A stretch of DNA of 64,000 bases. It comes from Entonaema liquescens (Eukaryota; Ascomycota; Sordariomycetes; Xylariales; Xylariaceae). The notes under the pieces were generated by a model. That model ran no database searches and was not told where the DNA came from. It worked only from the letters and a program-made list of their open reading frames with translations. Of the stretch, positions 1 through 12,400 are shown in pieces; position 1 is the first letter of the stretch, and each line of letters begins with the position of its first letter. The position numbers and the translations under genes are program-made. The DNA lies in the NCBI GenBank assembly GCA_902805475.1, contig CADCSX010000002.1, forward strand, positions 3,410,001 through 3,474,000, given 5' to 3'.

Positions 1-3000
1 TATTTAACTTTTTTTAAAATAAGATTAAATAAAAAAGGTTTTATATTTTTTTAATGGTTTTATAAATTTTATAAAATAAAGGATATTATTTTTTATATAT
101 TTTATAAAATTGATAAATATTTTAAAATTTTTTAATAATATAAAGAAAATAATTTTAAAAATAATTATAAATTTTTTTTTTATTATAAAAAAGTTAAAAA
201 AATTAATAAATTTATTTAAAATAATAATATTAAAAAAATTAATAAAAGATTTAAATAAATTTATAAAAATATTTTTTTTTTATAAAAAAGAAAAAACTAA
301 TATAAGATTATTAACATAATTTTCAAGAATTTCTAATATAATAATAATATTATTATAATAATAATTTATTATATTAATATATTTAAATAAAATATTTATT
401 TATTATTATATATAAGTGTTATTATTTTTATAATTTATAATAAAAATTTAAAATATGTATTAACTTTTAGTTATTATAATTATAAGTGTTTATTATATAA
501 AAAAATAAATTTACTATTAATAAAAAAAAATAAAAATATTTATTACGGTTATATAAATTTTATTATATATTTTATTAAATAATATATTTTAAGATTTTAT
601 AGGGTAAATATTATTTAAATTTATTTTGTTAAAAATTTAAGTATTAATAATTATTTTTCTTTTTTTAATGATTTTTTCTAAACTTTTATTTATTATTTTT
701 ATAATAAAGGTAAATAAAGGTTTTTATATAATAAAAATAGGTATTAAAAAAAGGATAAAGGATTTTATCCAAATAATATATTTTTATTTAATTAATTTAA
801 TAATTATTTAATTAATAATTATTTGGTTTTTAACATTAAAAAAGTAAAAATAATATTTTTTAAAGATAAGATTTTCTTAATTTAATTTAAAATTAAAATA
901 AAGGAATTTATCTTTTATAATATTTATAAAATCTTTATCTTTAAAAATGTTTTTATATTATAATATAATAATTAATAATTTATCAAAGATATTAAGGTTT
1001 TTAAAATCATTGTAAATTATAATTTTAATAAAGTATTTATAAAAATTTTTTATTTTAAAAATGATAAAGTTATTAATAAATTTGAAAATATAAAAATTTA
1101 TTTTTTTAAATAAAAGTTTTTATAATATTAAATTAGGTTTTTATTTATTAATAATTTAATAATTATAATAATTTTATTTTATTAATTTAAAGTAACTTAT
1201 TAATATATTTTTAAAAATAATAATATTTAATTAAAAATTATTATAAATAATAATTTTATTTATATAATTATTAAATAATATTACGTAAACCATAATATTA
1301 TTTAATAATAATTTAAAAATTAAATTTTATCCGTAAATTATTATATAAATTATTTTAAAATAATAATAAAATTTGGTAAATATAATATTATTACATATTA
1401 TTATCATTTTAAATTATTAGATATAAATATTTAAAATAATAAATAAAAAAATTATTATTTTATAAAATTGTATTATGGTTAATTTTTTAAAAAAAATAAT
1501 ATTTATTTATTTAATATTTAATATATTAATATTAAAAAATATCTTAATTACAAAATTATTAACTAATGTAACTTTTTTTACAAATATCGTAACGATTGGG
1601 TTACCGTCGCAAAAACCTTTAAAATAAAAACGAATGATTGCATAATTTAACAATAATAATTAATATTATATAACGTTACAAATTAATAATAAGGTTGCGC
1701 GATGATAAATTTTTATACCGGGATATTTTTTCAAAATTTAAAATTTATTTACCAAAATCTTAATACATCTAATATTATTACAAATGTTTTTTTTATGTTT
1801 AATGGTTAAATTTATTATAATAAAAAATTTAAAATAAAACTTCGTTTTATAAAAAAAATTAATTTTACAATTTAATCTAAAATTAATTAATAATTATATA
1901 ATAAAGATTTTGGATTTAATTATAATTTAAAGATAAATAAAAAAATCAATTATTTTAATTTAATTATTAACAATAATATTAATATTTATATAATCATTTA
2001 TATAATAAATTTCAAATATTGTAAAAAAAATATTTAATGTTATATTAACATTAATCGTAACAACATTATTTAACAAAATCAAATTATATATTATAAATTA
2101 TCGGAATATTATCAAAAAGGTTATATAAACTATTACAATAATAAATGAAGTTTTGTCAAATAACCACATATACAATTAACCAATCGATAATATATGGTTG
2201 TCAAGCGTCGTTAATGGGTTATCAATTGTTATCAATGTATTGTCAAAAGGCAATATATTATTATTGATAACGGGCGTGGTTTAATATATTTAAAACGGGA
2301 CAAGATAAAATAAATATACTATTGTCTAAGTTAACAATGCTATCGTAAGAATATGTTTTTTTAATAAATAATAACTTTTTCGTAAATGATAAAATAACTT
2401 ATTATAATTGGGGAAATATTTATTACATATATTACAAAAACTTTCAATTAATAAAAGGGTAATTATACCGAAATGGGCCATTTTATTATAATTATTATTT
2501 AAACAAAAAAAAATAAAATTATTAAAAATAAATTTAAAAAATATAATTTGATTAAATAAAGTATGATTAAATAAAATAAATTGGGATATAAATTAAAAAT
2601 CATCCATTATAAAACCGTTAATAAAGTTTAAAGTATTTAATTAAAAATTATTTTTAAATAGGGTAAAAAAATTATTGAAATAATTATTTAAAAAAAAATT
2701 ATAATTAAAGTTAAAATTTAGTTTATATTTATTTAAAGAATATTTATCTATTAAGTAATTATTTAAAAAATATTTATTTATTTTTAAAATATTATTAATA
2801 TTTATTAAATAAATTTAAAATTATGGTAATTATTAATATTATTAATTTTAATTTTAATTTTAATAATTTTAATAATAATTTTTTTATTAGTTTTTATAAT
2901 TGCGTTAATTTAGTTAATAAAGTTAATTTTATTAATTTTAATGTTAGTTAAAGTTTTATTAATATTGTTAATTTTATTAAAGCGGTTAATTGGGCAAGTT

Positions 3001-5165
3001 AATTTAATTGGCTTTTTATTAATTGTTGTAATTATTATAATTATTATTATTACCATACCATTAATAGTTGGGGTATGTTTGGTAATTGCTTTAATTGTTA
3101 TTGTATTGTTTGTTAAATTAAAAGCGATAATAATATAGTTAATTTTAATTACAATGTTATTAATTATTATTTTTGTTAATAAATAAATTATAGAAATCAT
3201 TTTAAAATTACTTACCATAATATACAAATTATATTAAAGTTTAAAGTTAATGATTATTTAATTTAAAATAATTTTTAAAAATTATAAAATATATAAATAA
3301 AGTAAAATTTTATAAAACAAGTTTATAATCATTTAAACAATTAAAGAATTATCCTATAATAATATTTATTATAAATTTTTATAATTATAATTAAATATAA
3401 ATATTAAAGATATTAAAAACATTTAATAATTAATTAAAAAAAAAAAAATTATAATTTTTAACATTTTTAATAATATTATATATAAACGATTATAAGTTTT
3501 TATCTTTATAAAAATTTAATATTATAAATTTATATTTTTATAAATCCAATATAACTTATATATTTTATTTTTTAAATTAAGTGATTAAAACGTAAATAAT
3601 TAAAGTAATATTTCCCATTTAAAAAGTTTATTTTTTAAAATTTAATAATTTGATTATTAATTAACTTTATGTAATTTTTTATAAATATATTATCCAAATT
3701 TATTTAATTTTAATATTGCCATAAAATATAATTAAATTTATAAAATAATTTATAAAAATGTAAATATTAATATAAATTATATATTTATTAAAAATAAAAA
3801 AATTAAGATTTTTAATATTTTTAAAATTAAAATTAAAATAATTAATGTTTTTAATTTTAAAAAATTTTTTATTACCATTGTTAACATTATTATTACCATT
3901 ACCATTAACGTTATTAACATTATTAATTTAAAGAATTTAATTAATAATTTAAATTAAAGTTACCATTGCAATTATAAATTAAACATTAAGATTTAAATAT
4001 TATTAAACTTAATTATTATTTTTATTATTTAAAATTATTATAAATTACAATTTAGTAAATTGTAATTAAATTATAATTTAAAAATATTTAATTAATTTAG
4101 ATTCATTAAAAAAAGTATATAATGTTTTAATAACAAAAGATAATTATCTAATTAATAATAATCAAATAAATGGTATTGTAAAAATTTAAATAATATTTAA
4201 TATTTTTAAAGATAAATATTAAAATTTAATTTTTAAAAGTTATTTTACGGACGGTATAAAAAATTATTTTAATAAAAATTTAAATTTATCATTTAATAGT
4301 TTTTGTATAATTGGAAGATAAAATATTTAAAAGTTATTTAAAGTATAATTTAATTATTTAAAAAGTAAGTTTAAAAGATTAAAATGTTGTGGCTTTAATA
4401 AGGTAAATATTAATGGTTTAATAAGAAACAGTAATATAAATATTTTTAATAAATTAAAAAGTAGTTTTAAATAATATTTTTAATATTTTTTTTTTTAATG
4501 ACGTAAAAAAGTAAAAAATGATTTAAAAAATTTAATTTACTTAATTAAATAAATAATATTAATATTATTTAATAAATTTAAAATTTTATAAATAAAATTT
4601 TAAAAAAGTAAAAAATTATTAATAATTTTTTGGGGGAGTTGCAAATTTATAATAAAAATAATAAAACGGGTAAAAAAAACATTAACATTAGAAATTAACA
4701 TTATATTGGAATAACAAATTTTATAAAATTAAAATAATTGTTTTATTTGTAATAATGTTTAAGGTGGTGATATAGGAAATTATAGAATAATAAAAATGAT
4801 AGGATTAAGAAGGATTAATTTTTAAATTATATCGGTTAAAAAAAAAGTAAAAAAGAAAAGAAAAATAATGTTTTAATTAAGTAATGGTTCGATATTTACG
4901 AAATAAAAACGATAATTAATGGTATTATTATTTAATAAATTGTTAATGTAATTTATTAAAAAAGGTAAATAAATAATTATTAAGATAGTTTTTAAAATGG
5001 TTTTTTTTAATTTTTAAAGTTCGATGAGGTTATTTAAAGCTATTAATAGTGTAATAAAAAAAAAAATGGTTTTAAAATAAAAGTAATGGTTTTTATGGTA
5101 TTAATGGTTTTAATTTATTAAATATAATGGTTTTAAAAATAATAAAACGAGTGGAGTTATTAATT
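1..5165. repeat. AT-rich, gene-free block (RIP-like isochore)
   Basis: The block is almost entirely A and T, dominated by TTAA, ATAA and TATTA words. C and G occur only as scattered singletons, and no protein with recognisable composition is present. Open frames here (110-319, 2910-3227) encode only Ile/Lys/Asn/Phe-rich low-complexity sequence. The pattern matches ascomycete RIP, which turns CpA into TpA in duplicated DNA, so the block was probably once transposon sequence. Slightly less AT-rich islands with intact CG dinucleotides lie near 1590-1720 and 2140-2330. Simple-sequence stretches built from TTAATTTTAA and TTACCATTAACA words lie near 2830-3010 and 3880-3930. The change to normal composition near 5165 is abrupt. 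No element family can be named. Confidence 0.8.
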
Positions 5166-5467
5166 GTTATAAAATGATTGAATCTAGAATCTTGAAGTTG
5201 TATGAATGAAATATCTAGAAGAGAATTTAGCTCTGGGAGAATATTAGATATATGTGGGTATTAATCTAGTGGGTCCGGTGGATCCTTCCACGACAGATAT
5301 TCATGTCCCTGCTTTAATGTTAGCCAACTAGCTTCAAGCGCGTAATCTTCAGCCTCAGAAGCTTTTCCAGATTCATGACCGAAACCATTTAACTATCCGC
5401 CTCACTCCTTTTTCAGCTTCAATTGAGTAGGCAGCCACTGGATTACGATTCCTTTATCCATTTTAAT

Positions 5468-6406
5468 ATGGGCTACGACGAGTCTTCCCTGGGCGAGCGA
5501 AGAGCCTCACGAAGCGATGGCGACGGCGATTACGAACGTGACAGGCGGAGCCGAACTAGCCACCGCAGCGATTCCCACCGACGCGACAACCGAAAAAGGG
5601 ACAAGTCTCGTGATAGGTCTAGAACTAGAAGACGCCACCGGCGTTCAAGGTCTCCCGACGATGCGCCTCGCCGTAGATCAATCTCCCCGGACCGTAATCA
5701 TGATAGAGGGGACGACCATAGGCGACGAAGGTCACGCGATTACGACAGGCATAATCAAAGTTCACACCGTACTCGGGCACGGGAAGACGACTACGACCGC
5801 CGAGATAGAGATAGAAACAGGGATAGAGGTGCCAAACAAATAGTGAAGCGAAGCGGTCCATTACCTTCCCAGGCTGATTCTTTCGCCGTCACGCAAGGCG
5901 AAGAGCCACCGAAGCCGAAGGAGAAACCTAACTATGGGACTACGGGCGCATTGGCTGCTGCTTCAAACTCCGTCGTTCAGGCAGACGGGTCCACGATAGT
6001 ACTCAAGTACCATGAGCCGCCCGAAGCTCGCAAGGCGTCTCCAAAGGACCAGTGGAAACTATTCGTTTTCAAGGGCGAAGATATTGTCGACACTATTTCT
6101 CTCGGGAACCGTAGCTGTTGGCTAGTAGGGAGGGAGCTGGCCGTCGTGGACCTACCTGCAGAGCACCCGAGTATCAGCAAACAACATGCTGTCATACAGT
6201 TCCGCTACATTGAAAAACGCAATGAGTACGGCGATAAGATTGGCAAAGTGAAGCCATACTTGATCGACCTAGAAAGCGCCAATGGGACTATGCTCAACGG
6301 AAAGAAGGTGCCCGACAGCAGATATCTCGAGCTTAGAGATAAGGACATGATTCAGTTCGGCCAGAGCACACGAGAATATGTTCTAATGCTTGCTCCGAAG
6401 GACTGA
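5468..6406 (+). CDS. FHA-domain, RS-rich nuclear protein (SNIP1/Pml1-like)
   Basis: Predicted protein of 312 residues from the ATG at 5468. Residues 1-130 are an Arg/Ser/Asp-rich low-complexity region of the kind found in splicing proteins (SRSRSPDD, repeated RDRDR). The C-terminal half is a forkhead-associated domain with the hallmark motifs LVGREL, HPSISKQHAVI and LESANGTMLNG. The combination matches the SNIP1/Pml1 family; yeast Pml1 belongs to the pre-mRNA retention and splicing (RES) complex. A nuclear role binding phosphothreonine partners is inferred. The frame is open 45 bases upstream of this ATG without another ATG, and TTTTTCAG at 5410-5417 looks like a 3' splice site. A short 5' exon or a leader intron is therefore possible. 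The gene starts only about 300 bp from the AT-rich block. Confidence 0.8.
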   Translation: MGYDESSLGERRASRSDGDGDYERDRRSRTSHRSDSHRRDNRKRDKSRDRSRTRRRHRRSRSPDDAPRRRSISPDRNHDRGDDHRRRRSRDYDRHNQSSHRTRAREDDYDRRDRDRNRDRGAKQIVKRSGPLPSQADSFAVTQGEEPPKPKEKPNYGTTGALAAASNSVVQADGSTIVLKYHEPPEARKASPKDQWKLFVFKGEDIVDTISLGNRSCWLVGRELAVVDLPAEHPSISKQHAVIQFRYIEKRNEYGDKIGKVKPYLIDLESANGTMLNGKKVPDSRYLELRDKDMIQFGQSTREYVLMLAPKD

Positions 6407-9400
6407 ACCTCGGGAATTCGAACAAAGAGCACAGCCTCGCGTGCCAATCCAGTGTGGCATCTCGTTGTTACGCTACACTGTGTGACTGTTGCATGAGTCC
6501 CTCGATTGGGGCGTACGATGATGTAGGCGATCCCTGAATCTTCCTCGAACAGCCGCGCTTAGAAATCAGGCAATATACGTCTTTCCTCGACCCTCTTCCC
6601 GCCTTCCAAGAAATGGTAGAATGGTGTTCTGCAACTGTCCGGAGTCGCCTTGAATTTCTTCTCTAGAAAGATCGAAGAGGCTACCGTCGGTATGAGTAAA
6701 TGAGGCAGTACCCCTTATTGATGTTACACACCCAAATCTGCCCTTGTCGAAGTCGTTTAGTCTATTACTTGTCAACCAAGTTTAGGAGATGGTTGTTTAA
6801 GTTGAAAATTTTTTCAATCATCACGGGACAGTCTCACCATGCGGGTGACAGTTCTAGAATAGCATACAGCGAGGTGTAGAAGTGATATTTCATAGTGATA
6901 TCTCACTTCGAAGGTGTCATATCTCGGAACTCAGGAACCAACAGCTTATGCCGAAGAGCTGGCTGTGTTCCCAACTAGTAGGGCATGAGGGTGCCTGGCA
7001 TGTGGGACTGTGACGAACTGATGATGGTGGTGATGAGCAATTGGCCCTGTTCTAGCCGCCGCCTTGCCCAACATAGACTCTAGTCCCTTACATGATGGTG
7101 GTTGACTTACAACCGCATACGAACACCAGTGGAACTAACCAGGTTCCACAGGATGGAGAATAACCGTTATAGAGAATACGCGGAACGATCTCCGTGTAGC
7201 GGCCAGACCGCTAGATAATACAACCTCATGATACTCCCCATGTGAAACTCATCGTATTACATGTGAAAGAAAAATATAGCTTCAACCAAAACAAAGCATA
7301 TTAGCAACCCACCAGTCGCGTAATTAATTTCTTGATCGCGATCTAGTGCCCGAGAACATCGAAATACATACCCAGAGGGGCGACATAGGGTACCTAATCT
7401 ACATGTAATGGCAGGTACCTAGGTTAGGTAGGTTTCCGGGCATTTACCTTTCATGCAGCGTGCCGTACTTTGCACCAAATGTCATTTCTTGTTCGAGTTG
7501 GTGGTAACTAGTCGGGCGAGGGATGGGATTGGGACCCCGAGACAACCCTCCGGGATTTAAAATCAATTTTCACTACCGAATACAAACACCCTAGTTCCTA
7601 ATATAGAAGTGATGCCGTCCTAAAGTGTCTATATTTGATACGAAGGGTAAGATAATGGCCGTGTTTGGTAGTTGACTAATACAATATTTGATAGTTATGT
7701 AGATGAGAGTTTAGAATATTTGGATTTAACCGAAAAGAACAAGAAATACTCAAGGGTAGTACAAACGATACCACTTCACGCCAACTGATTCAATAATAAA
7801 TACCTAAGTATATAGTTCTCGGTAGCTCCGTCGCGGTTCACTAAGTTTGTTAGTACGAATATGTCTATAATAAAGTTTAAGCTTTAGTTTGAGCGCCGTA
7901 CTAGTGGGACCATGATATCTGTGCGACGGTTACACATGTATCTCTCATTAGGCAACCTCAGATAGGACGGACCACTATTCAACAAAAATTGGGTAGCTTT
8001 ACCAACATGACTGTGACGAAGGCGATTTATCCATCCAATCAACTCTCAACTAATAGTTTTCGCCGGCCGATGTCTCGGATCTCGTTAAGACTCGGCCAAC
8101 GAGAATACGATCTACTCGACGTCAAATGCTTGACATCAGAGATAGGGCACCCTACTTGCATATGATGATGCTCTAGTAATTCTATAGGTTGTTAAATCGA
8201 ACCTAACGTTTGAATCTTTCTCGTATAGCCTATACTTTTAAGTACGTAACCTAAGGGTAAGGTAGATAAAATCCCACTTAAGCAGGTACGCATTACTCTA
8301 TTCTTACAAACATGGAAGTGCCGAATTGCGACGCCTTCCTAGTGCATATCCGCATAACCCCCATCGCTTCCTAACCCCCCATTAACCCCACCCCAGATCA
8401 TGACCCTTGCTTATGCGGCCCACCCGTCTTACTGCATACTCTAAGCTCCTTACAGCGTTTGCATACACTACAACATACTGATATAACAAGGTTTAAGGCG
8501 AAGTTTACAAGTTAGGTACTTTACAAGGCAACTACATATCAATTCGCAACTTCGGTCGCAACTGGGGGCAAGGATGGTGTGGGGAAATAGAAGGGTATGA
8601 CTAAACTAAATGGAAGTTATTGCTGAGCCTCAGGGCTGAGGACACCCATAGACACCCATAGACACCGAAGCAGCTGACGACACTAGAAACAGGGCCCCGT
8701 GATACTACATCCTGCTACTTCCTGCTACATCTGCTACATCCTTTACATCCTCTACATCTTTTTTTTTCTCCATCCCTTCAATTCTGTACACCCTCATTAC
8801 CCAAGTCTCTCTTTTCGATGTGACCTGTTTAACCAGCTTTCAAATTCCGCCTCGACCGAAACTAAGCACTGTTCAATCATCCGACCTTCCCAACTTTAAG
8901 CAGGGCAACATCGTGTTAATAGCACATGGAATAGTATATGGAGTACAACTTGCCCGTATGGGGACTGTCTTGTAGCCACCGGTCAGGCTGTCCCGAGATC
9001 TACTTGCCCATCTAGTAGTTTTCCTATGACTCTTTAAAGTATACCGTATATATTCCCTCCAGCTCTAATGCTTTCTTGTATTCCGAACTCTGTACTGCCC
9101 GTTACTGTCATTATCTACGACTGATGTCATGCGCGACGCTGATCGCAGTGAAATCTGACCCTCCTTTATAAGTAGACAAGCACGTCTTCCAGTTACAGCT
9201 CTTACACATACACCCATCACCCGAAAGGTAAATAATAATAACATTGGCTTGAGTCCTCTTCTTGCCTGAAAGCAAGCATGGTATGTCTAAACCCTTTCTC
9301 TCTTTTTTCCATCCGCTCGTTTGAAATGTATCTGGCCGTATCTGGGGCTTGCTATATCGTCCCATCTTCTCTTTATAGACCAACTATCCTCGACTCTAGA

Positions 9401-9408
9401 GTCCTACT
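6407..9408. other. Long intergenic region without a supportable gene
   Basis: About 3 kb of ordinary base composition with stops in all frames. The 69-codon frame on the minus strand at 6566-6775 has no recognisable domain. A 12-bp unit (GACACCCATAGA) is duplicated in tandem at about 8641-8664. A run of related TGCTACATCC/TTTACATCC words lies at about 8703-8765, followed by a pyrimidine-rich stretch. TACCTAGGTA-type words near 7410-7430 recur across the window. No tRNA or rRNA was recognised. Confidence 0.5.
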
Positions 9409-12400
9409 ATGGTAGTCGCTCATACTTGGCGATGCTTCCTAATCCGACTTCTAGGAGTACACAAGATCGTCAGAGCTCGGACGGCTTCGTTCCTATCTAC
9501 AAGTATGAGTGGTTTGCTAATCCCAACATCCCCGCAGGGCTCGATCAATAAACAAATCTCGCGTTACGAGACAACAGCAGTTTATACACATCCCGATGCC
9601 AAGGTCGATATCGTTCTCGTCCACGGACTAAACGGCGACCCGCAAAAGACTTGGACCGCCAAGAATGACGTCTTCTGGCCTACCGATTTACTTCCAACCT
9701 CCTTGAGGGATGCCCGCGCAAACATCCTCGTGTACGGATATAATGCCGATGTATACTGAAGAAGCACGGGTCAAACCCGAGTGATAACTTCATTTACATG
9801 CATGCGCAAACCCTAGTAACGTCGCTCACTCACTACCGGAAAGATGAACAATCATCTCATAACCCCATCCTCTGGGTGTGTCATAGCTTGGGCGGAATCT
9901 TGGTGAAGCGCGCCTTGTTATATTCGAATGACTTAAGGTCTTCGCAGCATGAAGACTACCGATCGATATACGTATCTACGTACGGTCTCATCTTCCTCGG
10001 TACGCCACATGCAGGCTCAGATTTAGCGACATGGGGTACGATGTTGCAGGCAATGTCGGACGCCGTGGTCCCTAGGACCTTCTTCCAGTCGGAGTCGGTT
10101 CTACTAAGAACTCTAAAGAGAGACAACGAAACTCTACAAAATATCAATATTCATTTCCTCGATATCTATCAGCGGTTCAAGATTCTCATGGCGCATGAGA
10201 ATCATAAGTCGGATCTGAAGGGAACTAGAACGTTAATAGTTGACTCTCATTCTGCTAGTCCCCAACTCCCTGGCGTGGCGTATTACGCTATTGAAGCAAC
10301 TCACTCTGGGATGTGTAAGTTTGAGAGCAGAAACGCGCCGGGCTATAGAACCATAGCTACTGCCCTTAGAGATTGGGTCGTCGACGCGCCGGATGTCATC
10401 GCTACGCGGTGGAGGGTGGAGGAGGACGACAAGTTGGCAAGGGCCAAGCATGAAATAGAAGAGAGAATGAAGCCATGGGTATGTCCCCCCAAAACTTGAC
10501 ATCCTTTCCAACGAAATCAAGTCTAACCCCTACCAGATTGACTCGCAGCGTATACAGCAGGCTGGCCAAGGATCCAGTAGGTTACCAGCTTTACCCTTTT
10601 TAGAAAGTAGCTCAGACCGCTATCATGATCAGTATTTGGGGAGCTCATTGTTTGAAGATGTTCTGCTTCCTTTTGAGATTGAGGAGGTCGATGATCATTA
10701 TTTACGAGAAAGCGCTAGACACCGAAGATCGAGGAGCCGTAGCTGATTGTTCTGTTTTCTGTAGTTCCGCAGCATCATAATGAAACCACTTTACCTTCCA
10801 CCCCAGACCCCTCGAAGATCGACCACCACCCTAGACGGCTCATCACCGGCCCAGTGACACCCAATCAGCCGTCAGAGGAAGAATATTTCCCTTCTCAACA
10901 GTCTAAATCTGATGATGAACATCCTCAAGAGCCCTTATTCGTCAAACCGACAGTATTTCGTCCTAACACTCATTTTAAGGGTCGGGACAAGGAATTGAAG
11001 TTGCTTCATAGAATGCTAATGGACCGCAAGAGAAGATCGGTCGGAACTTCGTCCGTTCTGATTCAAAGTATGCCTGGCGGTGGTAAGACCCATTTAGCCC
11101 GGCAATATGTCTTCCAACATAGATACGATTATCCCGGCGGTATCTTCTGGATTAGGGCAAAATCGCTGGAAGAACTAGACTACGGTTTTTGGGACATCGC
11201 AAAAACGGTAGGGTTAAATGAGACCAACTTCTTAGATAGGAGTGGACTCATCGATACTCGTAAGATGGTTCAGGCTGTTCATACATGGTTGAGCAGTAAT
11301 GACAACTGGCTACTTATCTTGGATGGCATTCACTTTGATCTTGCAGGTCTTCAACATTATATCCCATTTACTAGAAACACCGGAATAATATACACGTCCA
11401 CAGAGCGAACAGCGGGTGAAGATTATCAGTTTGATAACCCTCAGGTCATAGCGCTTGACGCGTTGACGAAACAAGAAGCTCAGGAACTACTCTTCGAGGA
11501 GATGGGCAAGAGACAACCATATACTCAAGATGACTTGAGACGCGCCGAGGAATTGGTCGAACTAATGGACCGTTTACCTCTCATGATTCACGTTGCGGCA
11601 CTACAACTAAAGGCTACTCGGGAGCCGCTAGCAAAGTATTTGAGGTCGTTCCGAAGTCGCCCGAAGGTCGGTAATCTCCCTGCGTACCGGGCGGTCCGTG
11701 AGCAGCTCGAGCATAGAGGCGCTGTCGCCGCACTGAACCTGATGTCTTTACTATCATTCTTCGGCACACACATCCCTGTCGAGATGGTAGTACTAGGTAT
11801 GTCACCAGAATAGTCAAGTTACGTTCTCCTTTTACTAAGTATAATCACAGGTGCAAAGGCGTTAGACAAAAGAACGCCCGTGAAATCCGCGGATCCCGAA
11901 ACTCGGAGGTCTTCATTGAATAACACATTCAAGATACTTATCGCATTCGCTCTCGTTGAAAGGAATGAGCATACCGAAGCCTCGTCTGCCAGTTCACATA
12001 GTACTCGTAGCGTCGATATGGGCCAAGATAGCCTTGACATATTGAGAATCCACGGGATTGTTCAGGCTTTTTGTCGACGCGCTCGCAGAAGAGAAACAAG
12101 CCGCATTTTGGTTGGAGCGAGCAATATGCATCTTCTGCAAAGCATTTGACGTGAGCGAACACCGGGCTACCGACGACCCTCAAACAGGAGTGCCTGAGGA
12201 CTTCCGAAGGCTTCGCATCCATGGAGAACGATTACTAGCTCATATCGACCGATTTGAGAAGAAGTACCCTGATCTTTCACAATGCCGAGAATTTGTCGAA
12301 TCCCGTTTAAGTACCATCGATAAGCGAATCGACGAGCTCACGAGACGGCTCACAGACGCCTCTAGCCAAGGGTTTGAGCCAGCAGTGGTATCTGTGTTTG

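Noticed and set aside
110..3227. Open frames of 65-105 codons in the AT-rich block
   Set aside because: Composition is pure Ile/Lys/Asn/Phe/Leu low complexity, expected from AT-rich DNA; no domain or codon signal.
5423..5467. Start of the FHA protein at the TTG at 5423
   Set aside because: It is not an ATG; the first ATG in frame is 5468, and an upstream exon is an alternative.
9751..9816. Intron GTATAC..CTAG explaining the break in the hydrolase domain
   Set aside because: It would remove the family-like SNPSDNFIYMHAQTL segment, which is clearly coding in one frame.
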